NCBI RefSeq assembly: GCF_038024855.1
Contig: NZ_CP139089.1
Coordinates: 3,437,501-3,501,500, forward strand
DNA length: 64,000 bases
From: Methylocella tundrae
Lineage (GTDB): Bacteria; Pseudomonadota; Alphaproteobacteria; Rhizobiales; Beijerinckiaceae
Direction of reading: 5' to 3'
A program made the translations under genes and the position numbers. This document shows, piece by piece, positions 39,153 through 50,771 of the stretch (its first letter is position 1; the number at the start of each line of letters is the position of its first letter). Under the pieces are notes generated by a model, which saw only the letters and a list, made by a program, of their open reading frames with translations, searched no databases and had not been told where the DNA came from.

Positions 39153-39888
39153 AAACCGGCGCGATGCCGACGGGCTCCGGCGCGGGCGCGAACTGCGGCC
39201 GGGAGTCCTGCGCGCGGCGCAGGCTCGGGATCGGACGATAGAGCTGCTTGGTCGCTTCGACGATCAGGACGCCGGCGCCGGGAAGGCCGAAAAACCCGCC
39301 GATGCGCTCGAACATAATCCCGGAGCGCAGCAGTGTGCGATGTTTGAACGGCGGCACATAAAGCGCTTCTGACCAATGCGTCGGCGAAAACAGCGTCTCA
39401 CGCATCAGATCGCGTAATTGGCTGCGCGAGAATGGCTGGCCATGTCCGAAGGGCGTACTGTCAAGACGCGCCCAGAGCCCGGAGCGGCTTGGCGCAATGA
39501 CGAGAATGCGCCCCCCCGGGGTCAGGATGCGCCAGAGCTCTGCGAGCAGATCGCGCGGATGTTCGGTGATCTCGAGCCCATGGATCAGGATCGCCCGGTC
39601 GATCGAGGAATCCGGCAAGGGCATCGTCGTCGTCTCGACCAGCGCGGAGGCCGAATAGCCGGAAGACGGCCAGTTGATCACTCCTTGCTGCGCCGGCATG
39701 AAAGCCAGCACGCGCACCGCTTCCTCGCGGAAGACGCCGAGATAGGGCGTCGCATAGCCAACGCCGAGAATCGAATAGCCGGTGCAATTGGAAAAGCGAT
39801 GACGCACGATGCGTCCGATCAGCCGCCGCGCGACCTCACCGGCCGGCGAATCGTAGAAAGAGCGAAGATCGACGACGTCGAGCGACAT
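39136..39888 (-). CDS. Class I SAM-dependent methyltransferase
   Basis: A 250-residue methyltransferase. The SAM site shows as GYSILGVGYATPYLG near 36-50, an acidic strand end near ALVETTTMPLPDSSID and the hydrophobic RAILIHGLEITEHPRDLLAELWRILTPGGRILVIAPS block. The substrate is unknown. It is divergent from gloB across about 240 bases, an arrangement common in Rhizobiales. Its stop region overlaps the end of the hydrolase gene by 17 bases. Confidence 0.88.
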   Translation of the reverse strand: MSLDVVDLRSFYDSPAGEVARRLIGRIVRHRFSNCTGYSILGVGYATPYLGVFREEAVRVLAFMPAQQGVINWPSSGYSASALVETTTMPLPDSSIDRAILIHGLEITEHPRDLLAELWRILTPGGRILVIAPSRSGLWARLDSTPFGHGQPFSRSQLRDLMRETLFSPTHWSEALYVPPFKHRTLLRSGIMFERIGGFFGLPGAGVLIVEATKQLYRPIPSLRRAQDSRPQFAPAPEPVGIAPVSTFEP

Positions 39889-40128
39889 CTGGGGCTGGCT
39901 TCATTTGGAGCTTTGGCGCGGCTTAAGATAAAGCCGATATGCGTATTAAGATTTTGCGTCGAAACAGAAAAAGGGAAAGCGCGATCGGCCCGATTTCGCG
40001 CGATTTGGATGTGGCGAACTTGTCCTGCGATCATCGGCCGTTAAGGTTCGAAAAGAAAGCCCGGCGGCGCGGGGTTTCACGCCGGGCGTCGGCGTGGCAA
40101 AATCAGGCGTCGAACAGGAAAGAAAACG

Positions 40129-40899
40129 ATGGCGCCTCATATTTATCAGTTCATGTGCCTCAAGGACAATTTCGGAGTGCTCGTCCACGACCCCGAAACG
40201 CGGTCGACTGTTGCGATCGACGCGCCTGAGGCGGCGCCAATTCTCGCGGCGCTCGCTGCCCGCGAGTGGACGCTGACCGACATTCTGTTGACGCATCACC
40301 ACGCCGACCATGTGCAGGGCGTCGGCGCCCTCAAAGCCGCCTTTCCGCGCGCGCGGGTCGCCGGCCCGCGCAAGGAGGCCGCGAAGATTGGCGGTCTCGA
40401 TCAGGAAGTCGGCGAAGGCGACACCGTCAGGATCGGAGCCTTGGAGGGGCGTGTGATCGAGGTTCCGGGCCATACCAGCGGTCACGTCGCTTATTGGTTC
40501 GAGGAAGCCGACATCGTTTTTGTCGGCGACACTCTCTTTGCTATGGGCTGCGGGCGGGCATTCGAGGAGCCGCCGCAGGTGCTGTTTCATTCGCTGATGA
40601 AACTTGCCGCCCTGCCGGGAGAGACCGAGGTCTACTGCGGTCATGAATATACGCTGGCCAATGCGAAATTTGCGCTGGGCGTTGATTCCGCCAATGAGAT
40701 TCTGCGAGAGCGCGCCGCGGAGGTCGCCGCTTTGCGCGCGGCGGGCAAATATACTCTGCCGACAACGATCGCGATCGAACTCGCCACCAACCCGTTTTTG
40801 CGGGCGGAAGAGCCCGAGGTTCAGGCGGCTGTCGGCATGCCCGACGCCGACCCGGCCGCGGTCTTCGCGGAATTGCGCGACCGCAAGAACCGCGCCTGA
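40129..40899 (+). CDS. gloB: Hydroxyacylglutathione hydrolase (glyoxalase II)
   Basis: A 256-residue metallo-beta-lactamase fold enzyme. The binuclear metal motif THHHADH is near residues 57-63, with further ligands in VPGHTSGHVAYWF, FVGDTLFAMGCGRAFE and YCGHEYTLANAKFA. It hydrolyses S-lactoylglutathione to lactate and glutathione in methylglyoxal detoxification. AGGAAAG precedes the ATG. The next gene starts five bases after its stop. Confidence 0.95.
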   Translation: MAPHIYQFMCLKDNFGVLVHDPETRSTVAIDAPEAAPILAALAAREWTLTDILLTHHHADHVQGVGALKAAFPRARVAGPRKEAAKIGGLDQEVGEGDTVRIGALEGRVIEVPGHTSGHVAYWFEEADIVFVGDTLFAMGCGRAFEEPPQVLFHSLMKLAALPGETEVYCGHEYTLANAKFALGVDSANEILRERAAEVAALRAAGKYTLPTTIAIELATNPFLRAEEPEVQAAVGMPDADPAAVFAELRDRKNRA

Positions 40900-40904
40900 A
40901 CGCG

Positions 40905-41363
40905 ATGGCGGAAGATTCGATCGCCAGCGCGAGCGCGGAAGATGTCATTCGCCTGCTGGATTTGAGCCCGCATCCAGAAGGCGGCTTCTACCGCGAGACT
41001 TTTCGCGATCCTGCGACGAATGAGGCTGGCCGCGCCGCCTCCACGGCGATCTATTTTCTGCTTGCGGCGGGGCAGATCTCGCATTGGCATCGGGTCGATG
41101 CGGCCGAGAGCTGGCATTTTTACGCTGGCGCGCCGCTCGCGATCAGCGTTTCGCAAACGGGCGAGGATTTGAGCCGGCATCTGCTCGGCCCCGATCTCTT
41201 CAAAGGGGAGAGCCCGCAATTCATCGTTCCGGCGCATTGGTGGCAGAGCGCGACAAGTCTTGGGGCCTGGACGCTCGTTGGCTGCGGCGTCGCTCCGGGG
41301 TTTGAATTCGCGCATTTCGAAATTGCGCCGCCGGGGTGGGGGCCGCGCTCAGCAGCCCGCTAG
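40905..41363 (+). CDS. DUF985 cupin-domain protein
   Basis: A 152-residue cupin of the DUF985 type: DLSPHPEGGFYRETFRD near the start, then STAIYFLLAAGQISHWHRVDAAESWHFYAGAPL and a C-terminal VGCGVAPGFEFAHFEI. The His residues of HWHRVD and WHFY could bind a metal. Some relatives are sugar epimerase-like, but no function is established here. It is translationally linked to gloB by a five-base gap. Confidence 0.88.
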   Translation: MAEDSIASASAEDVIRLLDLSPHPEGGFYRETFRDPATNEAGRAASTAIYFLLAAGQISHWHRVDAAESWHFYAGAPLAISVSQTGEDLSRHLLGPDLFKGESPQFIVPAHWWQSATSLGAWTLVGCGVAPGFEFAHFEIAPPGWGPRSAAR

Positions 41364-41365
41364 AG

Positions 41366-41430
41366 CGCTTTCCGATCGAATGGAGACATTCGATCGATCA
41401 GAAATCGCTCCAGATTCAAAAGCTTGAGCA
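41366..41430 (+). repeat. 65-bp dispersed repeat, copy A
   Basis: The segment from CGCTTTCCGATCGAATGG to CAAAAGCTTGAGCA recurs at 57265-57329 in the opposite orientation with only two differences. The left part is a palindrome, CGATCGAATGG...CATTCGATCG. It lies between the DUF985 gene and the end of phaR. Confidence 0.85.
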
Positions 41431-41459
41431 GCTTCCCTGAAATCACGCGCCGGCAAACC

Positions 41460-42056
41460 TCACTCTTTCGGCGTCATGCTCTCGATTCGTTTTTGCATTT
41501 CCTCGAGCTGACGCCTCATCTCGTCGATGTCGTTTTTCGTCGTGGCCTCCGGCTCCGCCTTGGGCGGGGTCGTCTCGGCGGGCGCAAGCGGCGCGACGAA
41601 GGGGCTGAACATGGCGAGCGCCTGATTGAACAACGCCATGTTCTTGCGGGCGGTTTCCTCGAGAGAGCCAAAGCTTGGCCCGATGCCCTGCGCGCCGAAG
41701 CCGCCGGCGACCTTGTCGCGGAACTTGCCTTGTTCGCTCGTCAATTTGTCGATCGAGAATTCGAGATAGCTTGGCACGAGCATCTGCATGCTGTCGCCAT
41801 AGAAGCGGATGAGCTGGCGCAAAAAAGCGATCGGCAGGAGGCTCTGACCGCCTTTGCCTTCCTGTTCAAAAATAATCTGCGTCAAAACCGACCGCGTGAT
41901 GTCCTCACTGCTTTTGGCGTCGAAGACGACGAAATCTTCGCCCTTTTTGACCATGCCGGCGAGGTCTTCGAGGGTCACATAGGCGCTCGTCCCGGTGTTA
42001 TAGAGGCGCCGGTTCGCGTATTTCTTGATCGTGATCGGCTGCTTGTCATTCGCCAT
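41460..42056 (-). CDS. phaR: Polyhydroxyalkanoate synthesis repressor PhaR
   Basis: A 198-residue regulator. The N-terminal DNA-binding domain matches PHB/PHA accumulation regulators: [26 protein letters not shown], then [26 protein letters not shown] phasin/PHB-binding region follows and the C-terminus is a short coiled coil ([18 protein letters not shown]). PhaR binds both PHB and pha promoters and represses phasin and synthesis genes until polymer accumulates. It is divergent from phaA. The last codons (ESMTPKE) coincide with a 17-base match to a dispersed repeat. Start 42056 matches the family. Confidence 0.93.
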   Translation of the reverse strand: MANDKQPITIKKYANRRLYNTGTSAYVTLEDLAGMVKKGEDFVVFDAKSSEDITRSVLTQIIFEQEGKGGQSLLPIAFLRQLIRFYGDSMQMLVPSYLEFSIDKLTSEQGKFRDKVAGGFGAQGIGPSFGSLEETARKNMALFNQALAMFSPFVAPLAPAETTPPKAEPEATTKNDIDEMRRQLEEMQKRIESMTPKE

Positions 42057-42455
42057 GGTCAGTCGCCCGCCTTCGGAAGTCGCTTTGGGAACCGTCTGCA
42101 TCGCCGCGCCTCGATGATCATTCGATCTCGGTATGAATTTTATTCCACAAGCATCGATCCCAAATCAAAGCGTCCTGGTCAAGTCTCAATCCCCGCAACG
42201 GTATGTCTGACGCCGCTTTGCCGGCGTCTCCAACTTTGCCGCGGGCCGTCTCAACCTCTCCCCGCCAGCCAGAGAGGGTGTAGGATATTCCTATTATTTC
42301 AAAGCGAGAACTATTTTTCGAAGGCGATTTTTTCCTCCCTTTTTTTGCGAGCCCACTATAATCCGGTCCCGACGGCGCTCAGTTGTCGTGTTATCTTACC
42401 CGGCAAGAGCCAGGGAGCATGCGCCCCTCAACGGCCGGACCACGGAGGATGCCCA
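42057..42455. other. Divergent phaR-phaA control region
   Basis: About 400 bases, with no gene. A near-perfect -10 box TATAAT lies at 42357-42362 upstream of phaA, but no good -35 is seen. A 6-bp hairpin CCTCTC/GAGAGG lies near 42255-42277. The stretch from about 42290 to 42355 is A+T- and pyrimidine-rich. A PhaR operator is expected here but no site is certain. Confidence 0.5.
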
Positions 42456-43628
<1,173 letters not shown>

Positions 43629-43923
43629 TCGCACAACCGTCGGGATTACGCCGGCGGCCGCGGGGCAGGGCTAAAATCGGGGCGTTTGTCACTGCGCGCG
43701 AGGTGCGGAAAACGCCGCCAGAACGGGTCGATTGAAACCTGGTCGGATCAGTTTAAGGCGCTGCCCCGCCGGAGTGCGTTGCGCGCACTGGAGTGCGCTA
43801 CATCAATGGGCCCGAACTGCTTTTGCGATAGGAATCAGTTCGCACATCGAAAACATCGAAAGCGCGTCTCGCCGGGTAAGGCGCGCTTCAACAAGGCTCA
43901 AGGCTGGAACTGGGGAGATGAAA
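43629..43923. other. phaA-phaB intergenic region
   Basis: No gene. It contains a hairpin AGTGCG-TTGCG-CGCACT near 43776-43792 and TGC-rich stretches resembling the kind of sequence PhaR proteins bind, and a CGAACTG/CAGTTCG inverted pair near 43812-43841. These could be operator sites, but this is only suggestive. Confidence 0.4.
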
Positions 43924-44649
43924 ATGGCGCGAGTGGCGGTAGTGAGCGGCGGCACGCGGGGAATCGGGGCCGCCGTCAGCAAGGCTTTGAAGGCGGCCGG
44001 CTATCAGGTCGCGGCAACCTACGCCGGAAACGATGCCGTCGCCGCCAAATTCAAGGCGGAGACAGGCATTCCTGTCTATAAATGGGACGTGTCCAACTAC
44101 AAGGAATGTGCGGAGGGGCTGAAGAAAGTCGAAACGGACCTCGGCCCCATCGAGATCCTCGTCAACAATGCCGGAATCACGCGCGACACCCCGTTCCACA
44201 AAATGACGCCCGAGCAATGGTACGAGGTGATCAACACCAATCTGAACTCGCTCTTCAATATGACGCGTCCCGTCATCGAGGGCATGCGTGAACGCGGATT
44301 TGGCCGTATCGTCAATATTTCATCGATCAACGGCCAAAAAGGTCAGTTCGGTCAGACGAACTACTCCGCCGCAAAATCGGGCGATCTCGGCTTTACCAAG
44401 GCCCTCGCTCAGGAAAGCGCCGGCAAGGGGATCACGGTCAACGCCATCTGTCCTGGCTATATCGCGACGGATATGGTCAAGGCGGTGCCGAAAGAGGTTC
44501 TGGAAAAGTCGATCCTGTCGCAGATCCCGGTGCGCCGGCTCGGCGAACCGGAAGAAGTCGCAAGATGCGTCCTCTTTCTTGTCGCCGATGACGCCGGTTT
44601 CATCACCGGTTCGACGCTGACCGCCAATGGCGGCCAGTATATGATCTGA
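43924..44649 (+). CDS. phaB: Acetoacetyl-CoA reductase
   Basis: A 241-residue short-chain dehydrogenase. NADPH-binding VVSGGTRGIGAAV, the NNAGITRD motif, catalytic Ser in NISSINGQKGQFGQ, Tyr/Lys in YSAAKSG and the PGYIATDMV loop match PhaB. It reduces acetoacetyl-CoA to (R)-3-hydroxybutyryl-CoA. GGGGAG is six bases before the ATG at 43924; an ATG at 43918 would sit on the ribosome site. The polymer synthase gene phaC is not in the window. Confidence 0.94.
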   Translation: MARVAVVSGGTRGIGAAVSKALKAAGYQVAATYAGNDAVAAKFKAETGIPVYKWDVSNYKECAEGLKKVETDLGPIEILVNNAGITRDTPFHKMTPEQWYEVINTNLNSLFNMTRPVIEGMRERGFGRIVNISSINGQKGQFGQTNYSAAKSGDLGFTKALAQESAGKGITVNAICPGYIATDMVKAVPKEVLEKSILSQIPVRRLGEPEEVARCVLFLVADDAGFITGSTLTANGGQYMI

Positions 44650-44690
44650 ACGGCCGACTCTCGAGTCTGTCGCGCCCGGCGAAAGCCCGC

Positions 44691-44726
44691 AGGCTTGAGG
44701 GAGATGATTGGTCCCTCAAGCCTTTT
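44691..44726 (+). terminator. Rho-independent terminator after phaB
   Basis: AGGCTTGAGGGA pairs perfectly with TCCCTCAAGCCT over 12 bp around a nine-base loop, followed by TTTT. It separates phaB from the convergent thiC gene. Confidence 0.88.
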
Positions 44727-44752
44727 ACGATGTGGAGGCGCGTTGGCGGCGC

Positions 44753-46585
<1,833 letters not shown>

Positions 46586-46671
46586 CTATTCCTCCGCTCA
46601 TTGTTTGACATTAGGGCAGGAGGCGGGTGCGGCGGGCATGGAGCGAATCGTGTCGATGCTTCAGCCGACTT

Positions 46672-46750
46672 GCCGGTCCCTGCGCTGGCATTATCCAGAT
46701 TCAGGTTCTATGGGTGTGATCTCAGCCGCCGTCTCCAGCAGCACCCCAGG
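46672..46750 (-). promoter_or_regulatory. TPP riboswitch (thi box) upstream of thiC
   Basis: On the minus strand the conserved blocks appear in order: CTGGGGTGC, GGCTGAGA, CACCC, GAACCTGA, CTGGATAATGCCAGCGCAGGGA. These are the core of the TPP-binding RNA. It ends about 85 bases before the thiC start codon. Confidence 0.95.
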
Positions 46751-47034
46751 GCGAATGTTCAACGTAGCGCGCTATGCCGGATTGAGCAAGCGGGCGCGAG
46801 CTTTATGCGCGCCGCCGCATGGGGCAAACAGATCGGCCACGCCGCCCGTCTCCAGTGTTGCCGCTAAAGCACTGACTGTCTGAAAACAAAATCTCGGAGA
46901 CTGAAGAGATGCGCAATGAATTGCGCCGATTCACAAAATATCACATCCTTCAATAATCAATAAAAATTGACCAAAGCTTGAAACGCGGCGGCGAAACGGA
47001 TCATTCAAGTCAATTCCTGACCGGGGGCGCGGCT
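46751..47034. other. Control region of the autotransporter gene
   Basis: No gene. The part from about 46880 to 46980 is A+T-rich. A perfect 16-base palindrome, GCGCAATGAATTGCGC, lies at 46911-46926 and looks like a regulator binding site. Confidence 0.5.
46911..46926. promoter_or_regulatory. Palindromic operator-like site
   Basis: GCGCAAT-GA-ATTGCGC is a perfect inverted repeat, 109 bases before the autotransporter start. The regulator is unknown. Confidence 0.45.
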
Positions 47035-48825
47035 ATGAATATTTTCCATCACGTACAGCGTTGCTGCTTGCTTCTGTATTTCTCCATAGTCCTGACGGCC
47101 GGATTGGCGGGTTCGGCGGCCGCTCAGAGCGCGGACGGCTTGCCCGCGCCGCCCGGCCAGATCATCGTTGGGCCAGTGTTCATCCGGGGCGACGGCTCAG
47201 TGCCCTCGATCATCAACGGCGCTCAAGCCAACGCCTATCTGGGCCAAACTCACGAGCCTTTTTCCTTTCTCGATTCCGCGCCGGCCGTTGTCGTGCGGAC
47301 CTCGACGCCCACACAATATGTGCGTTTCTATTCGCCCCAAGGCGCCGCGGCCACGGGCAACGCGGGCGCCAGCACTGCGCTCGGGAGCTTTCTCGCCGGC
47401 TCAAATACGGTGCGCGGGTTGACCCCGGCGCAGATCAAGGACGCTCTGGCGCTGCCCTGGCTGCCCGAGAACGTGACGATCGTGACGATTCCTGCGGGAA
47501 CCTGCATCCTCGTCGGGACAGGCGGCCCGGTCCTCGGACGTTTTCCCGGCGTGCCGGGCCGGAGCGGCTATCCGGCGGGCCCCTGGGGGAAGGGCGGCCC
47601 GGCGCAGGAATATCTGATCGGCACGAGCGCGAACCCCGGATGCGAGGGCGCGCAACGCCTGCCGCCTTCCGACTATGTCAACCAGCAGCCCGTCGGCGCC
47701 TACGCCCTGGCCTATACGCCGCGTGCAGGCGGGGGCAACGCCGGCGCGGTCGCGAACGCTCTCGATCACGCGATGCTGCCGCCATTGTTCAGCGACATGG
47801 ACTCGATCTACAATGCGCTGGACCTCCTGAATGTTGGCAGTCCGACGCCCCTGCGCCTGGCGTTGACGCAACTCGATGGCGAGATCTACGCCGATGCGCC
47901 ATCGGTTGCGATCAACGTCGGCCAGATGTTCCTCGACGTTTTGCACGATCAGACGCATTTGGCGCGCAGCCTCACGGGCCTCAACAACGGTAGCGGGTTG
48001 CGGCCCTGGATGAGCAGCTTCGGCGGCGGCGGCGCTTTGTTTGGCGGCAATGATGTTCATGGATTGGGCTATGGCGGCGGCGGCGGCGCGGTCGGCGTGG
48101 ACTATGTTTTCAATCCGTCGTTGCAGGCGGGCGTCGCGGCGGCCTATGTCCGCAGCGCCTTCAACACCAGCGGCATTTCCGGCAGCGGCAGCCTCGACAG
48201 CGTCGCCCTTGGAACTTACGCCGGCTACACGGCCGGGAATATGTATATCGATGGGGCGCTCGGCTATTCCTACAACAGCGCGGGCGCGAACCGAACTATT
48301 GCCTTTCCTGGCGTGTCGCGCGAGGCCTTCGCCAATTGGGCGGCCAGCGCCTTCCTGTCCCGGGTCGAGGCCGGTTATCATTTCGCCCTTGTTGATCGCG
48401 CGACGATCACGCCCTTCGCGTCGATGCAAGGCATTGTCGTCGGACAGGACGGCTTCGGCGAAAGCGGCGCCGGCGCGATCAGCTTGCGTGTCAACGCCGC
48501 CACCACGGCTTCCGCGCTGGGCGTTCTCGGGACGGAGTTCGCCTATGACATCCCGGTGAACTCCGTCGCCCTGAATGTCGCGGCGCGCATCGGATGGGCG
48601 CATGATTATGCCGATACCCACCGTGGCGTCGTCGCCGGCTTTCAGGGCCTGTCGGACGCGAGTTTCGCGGTCGCCGGGGTCAACGCGCCGCGAGACGCCG
48701 CAGCGGTCGGCCTCCGCGTGACGCTGCCGTGGCAGCCGGGGGATCTCTTCATCCGCTACGATGGCATCCTCGCCAGCAAAGCCTCCATCAACAGCGCAAC
48801 GGCGGGTCTACGCGTGTCATTTTGA
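47035..48825 (+). CDS. Autotransporter with short passenger and C-terminal beta barrel
   Basis: A 596-residue outer-membrane protein. The signal peptide is long and hydrophobic (LLLYFSIVLTAGLAGSAAA, cleavage near residue 30). A passenger of about 250 residues follows, without beta-helix repeats, with segments such as PAVVVRTSTPTQYVRFYSPQGA and VTIVTIPAGTCILVGTGGP plus a paired Cys. The last 270 residues have the alternating pattern of an autotransporter barrel (AGVAAAYVRSAF, LGTYAGYTAGNMYIDGALGYSY) and end in Phe, as expected for outer-membrane insertion. Similar proteins occur in Bradyrhizobium and Methylocystaceae. The passenger function is unknown. Start 47035 begins the signal peptide; a TTG at 46978 is less likely. 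Confidence 0.85.
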   Translation: MNIFHHVQRCCLLLYFSIVLTAGLAGSAAAQSADGLPAPPGQIIVGPVFIRGDGSVPSIINGAQANAYLGQTHEPFSFLDSAPAVVVRTSTPTQYVRFYSPQGAAATGNAGASTALGSFLAGSNTVRGLTPAQIKDALALPWLPENVTIVTIPAGTCILVGTGGPVLGRFPGVPGRSGYPAGPWGKGGPAQEYLIGTSANPGCEGAQRLPPSDYVNQQPVGAYALAYTPRAGGGNAGAVANALDHAMLPPLFSDMDSIYNALDLLNVGSPTPLRLALTQLDGEIYADAPSVAINVGQMFLDVLHDQTHLARSLTGLNNGSGLRPWMSSFGGGGALFGGNDVHGLGYGGGGGAVGVDYVFNPSLQAGVAAAYVRSAFNTSGISGSGSLDSVALGTYAGYTAGNMYIDGALGYSYNSAGANRTIAFPGVSREAFANWAASAFLSRVEAGYHFALVDRATITPFASMQGIVVGQDGFGESGAGAISLRVNAATTASALGVLGTEFAYDIPVNSVALNVAARIGWAHDYADTHRGVVAGFQGLSDASFAVAGVNAPRDAAAVGLRVTLPWQPGDLFIRYDGILASKASINSATAGLRVSF

Positions 48826-48891
48826 AATGTGACGTCAACTCCGGCGCGTGGCTGCCGTTTGAGCGCCCTTTATGGCTTGCAGGGGTTCTGC

Positions 48892-49389
48892 GTGGTTGTT
48901 CGGTTGGCTAAAATCGGCTGTGTTGGCGCCGTCGCGCTGTTCATGGCGCTTGTCGCTTTCGGCAATGTCACGGATTACTGGACGAATTTCGCCTATGTCG
49001 CGCATGTGCTCGATATGGACGGGATTCCCGGCGGCTCGATGATCGGCTGGCGCGCGCTTGCCTCGCCGGCGCTCCACCATGCGGCCTATCTTGCGATCAT
49101 CGCGACGGAGATCGCCATCACTGCGCTGATGGGCGTTGGCCTGTTGTCGATGATTGGCGCCCGCAAGGCCGAGGGACCGGCGTTTGCGGGTGCAAAGAGC
49201 CCCGCGATCATAGGGCTTGCGCTCGGCTTCCTGCTGTTTGAGGGCGGCTTCATCGCCATTGGCGGCGAATGGTTCGGCATGTGGCGTTCGCCCCTTGGCG
49301 CCGAGGCGCTGCCGAGCGCCTTCCGCATCGCCATCACCATGCTCGGCGTGTTGATTTTCATCGCGATGAAGGATGAGGATCTGGGGTGA
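48892..49389 (+). CDS. DUF2165 family small membrane protein
   Basis: About 165 residues with four membrane helices (IGCVGAVALFMALVAFGNVT; AAYLAIIATEIAITALMGV; PAIIGLALGFLLFEGGFIAIG; FRIAITMLGVLIFIAM). The family features NVTDYWTNFAYVAHVLDMD and the GEWFGMWRS near the end match DUF2165, whose role is unknown. The GTG start at 48892 has AGGGG upstream; an ATG at 48829 would overlap the end of the autotransporter gene's control-free spacer and has no ribosome site. It overlaps nothing and ends 20 bases before the next gene. Confidence 0.8.
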   Translation: MVVRLAKIGCVGAVALFMALVAFGNVTDYWTNFAYVAHVLDMDGIPGGSMIGWRALASPALHHAAYLAIIATEIAITALMGVGLLSMIGARKAEGPAFAGAKSPAIIGLALGFLLFEGGFIAIGGEWFGMWRSPLGAEALPSAFRIAITMLGVLIFIAMKDEDLG

Positions 49390-49409
49390 GGCCAACAAGA
49401 GGAGGCGAC

Positions 49410-49991
49410 ATGAGCGAGGATTTTTGCCGGTGCGGTCGAGGACATGAATGGGGCCTCAGCCGTCGCAAAAGCTTTTCGGCGCTGCTTGGCGCCGGCCTTG
49501 CGAGCGCTCTGTTCAGCGCGCCGCAGCACGCCTCGGCCGGAGCGACGATGAAACCGCCTCTGCCTGAAGACGAAGGCTTCATGCGCATCGCCATCGCGGA
49601 AGCCGCGAAAGGCGATTTTCCCTTTGGCGCGGCCATCGTCAGCGAGGGACAGGTGATCGCCACAGGCCGCAATCTCGGCAAAACGAATGATGATCCGACG
49701 GCGCATGCCGAGATGGTCGCGATGCGCAGCCTGATTGCCGAGCGCCGCGAGAGCGTGCTGAAGAAAGGAGCGACGCTCTATGCCTCCGGCGAGCCCTGTC
49801 CGATGTGCATGGGCGCAATTCTCTGGTGCGGGATCGGGCGGATCGTCTTCGCCGCCTCGATCGAGCAATTGTCGCAAAAGATCGGGCAGATCATGGTGAC
49901 GAGCGAGCAATTGGCCAAGGCCGCGCCTTTCGCCAATATCGCGATCACAGGCGGCGTGCTGGCGGCGGAGTCGATCGCGCTGTTTGGGTGA
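49410..49991 (+). CDS. Exported nucleoside/base deaminase (CDA fold) with Tat-like signal
   Basis: A 193-residue protein. The N-terminus has two cysteines (FCRCGRGHEW), then SRRKSF and a hydrophobic stretch LLGAGLASALFSAPQHASA, like a twin-arginine signal. The catalytic part is a zinc-dependent deaminase: AHAEMVAM (HAE) and PCPMCMGA (PCxxC). The family includes guanine, cytosine and tRNA adenosine deaminases; the core here resembles guanine deaminase-like members more than TadA, but the substrate is not certain. Export of such an enzyme is unusual. GAGGAGG precedes the start. Confidence 0.83.
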   Translation: MSEDFCRCGRGHEWGLSRRKSFSALLGAGLASALFSAPQHASAGATMKPPLPEDEGFMRIAIAEAAKGDFPFGAAIVSEGQVIATGRNLGKTNDDPTAHAEMVAMRSLIAERRESVLKKGATLYASGEPCPMCMGAILWCGIGRIVFAASIEQLSQKIGQIMVTSEQLAKAAPFANIAITGGVLAAESIALFG

Positions 49992-50030
49992 GGAGACGAT
50001 ATCGCGTTGAAGCCAAACCCGGTCGTAAAT

Positions 50031-50771
50031 TCAAATCGCTTCGCTAAACACCATAGCCGCCGCCTCCGCTACGCCCAACCCCACAAACTCCCCCGGCGCG
50101 AGACTAACAGGCAACTCCAGCCCGCCAACGCGATCGCGATGCAGCGCCACAACATGATTGCCGACCGCCGCGAACATGCGGCGGACCTGGTGATAGCGCC
50201 CTTCGGTCACGGTCACATAGGCGCTTGTCGGCGAGACAACTTCCAGCGTCGCAGGCAATAGCGGCTTCTCTTCGCCTTCCAGCATCAAACCTCCAGAGGC
50301 GAAAATCCCGGCTTCATCGCCGCGCAGGGAAGATTCGAGCGTGGCGAGATAGCGCTTTGGCACATGGTTCTTCGGCGAGATGATCTTGTGCAGCAGCGCG
50401 CCATCGTCGGTGATGAGCAACAGGCCGGACGTCTCCTTGTCGAGACGGCCGACGGTCGAAAGCGGCGGCTCACGCAGGCGATAGCGCGGCGGCAGCAGGT
50501 TGTAGACAAGCGGCCCGGCCTCCTTGTGTGAACAGGTGACGCCACAGGGCTTGTTGAGCATCAATGCCAGACCCGGCGGCGGATCGAGCTTTTCGCCATT
50601 GACGCTCATGCGCTCGGACAAATCCGGCGTCAGCGCAATGCGGAGCGAGCCATCGTCCACCACCGATCCATCCAGCCTGACGCGCCTTGCGCGGAGCAAT
50701 TGTTGCGCCTGGCTGCGCGTGCCATAGCCGAGATTGGCGAGCAGCCTGTCGAGCCGCAGGGACGCGCTCAT
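50031..50771 (-). CDS. rsuA: rRNA pseudouridine synthase (RsuA family)
   Basis: A 246-residue enzyme with an N-terminal S4 RNA-binding domain (LDRLLANLGYGTRSQAQQLLRARRVRLDG) and the catalytic GRLDKETSGLLLITDDG motif with the active Asp. The family also includes RluB, RluE and RluF; length and the LPPRYR segment favour RsuA, which modifies U516 of 16S rRNA. It overlaps the stop of the upstream rsmC gene by four bases, so it is translationally coupled. Confidence 0.85.
   Translation of the reverse strand: MSASLRLDRLLANLGYGTRSQAQQLLRARRVRLDGSVVDDGSLRIALTPDLSERMSVNGEKLDPPPGLALMLNKPCGVTCSHKEAGPLVYNLLPPRYRLREPPLSTVGRLDKETSGLLLITDDGALLHKIISPKNHVPKRYLATLESSLRGDEAGIFASGGLMLEGEEKPLLPATLEVVSPTSAYVTVTEGRYHQVRRMFAAVGNHVVALHRDRVGGLELPVSLAPGEFVGLGVAEAAAMVFSEAI

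Noticed and set aside
41424..42455. Long N-terminal extension of phaA
   Set aside because: It would be antisense to phaR and contains no thiolase sequence; a good ribosome site precedes the ATG at 42456.
43629..43923. Definite PhaR operator sites
   Set aside because: TGC-rich stretches and hairpins are present, but no clear match to a known PhaR site could be made, so this is left as a remark.
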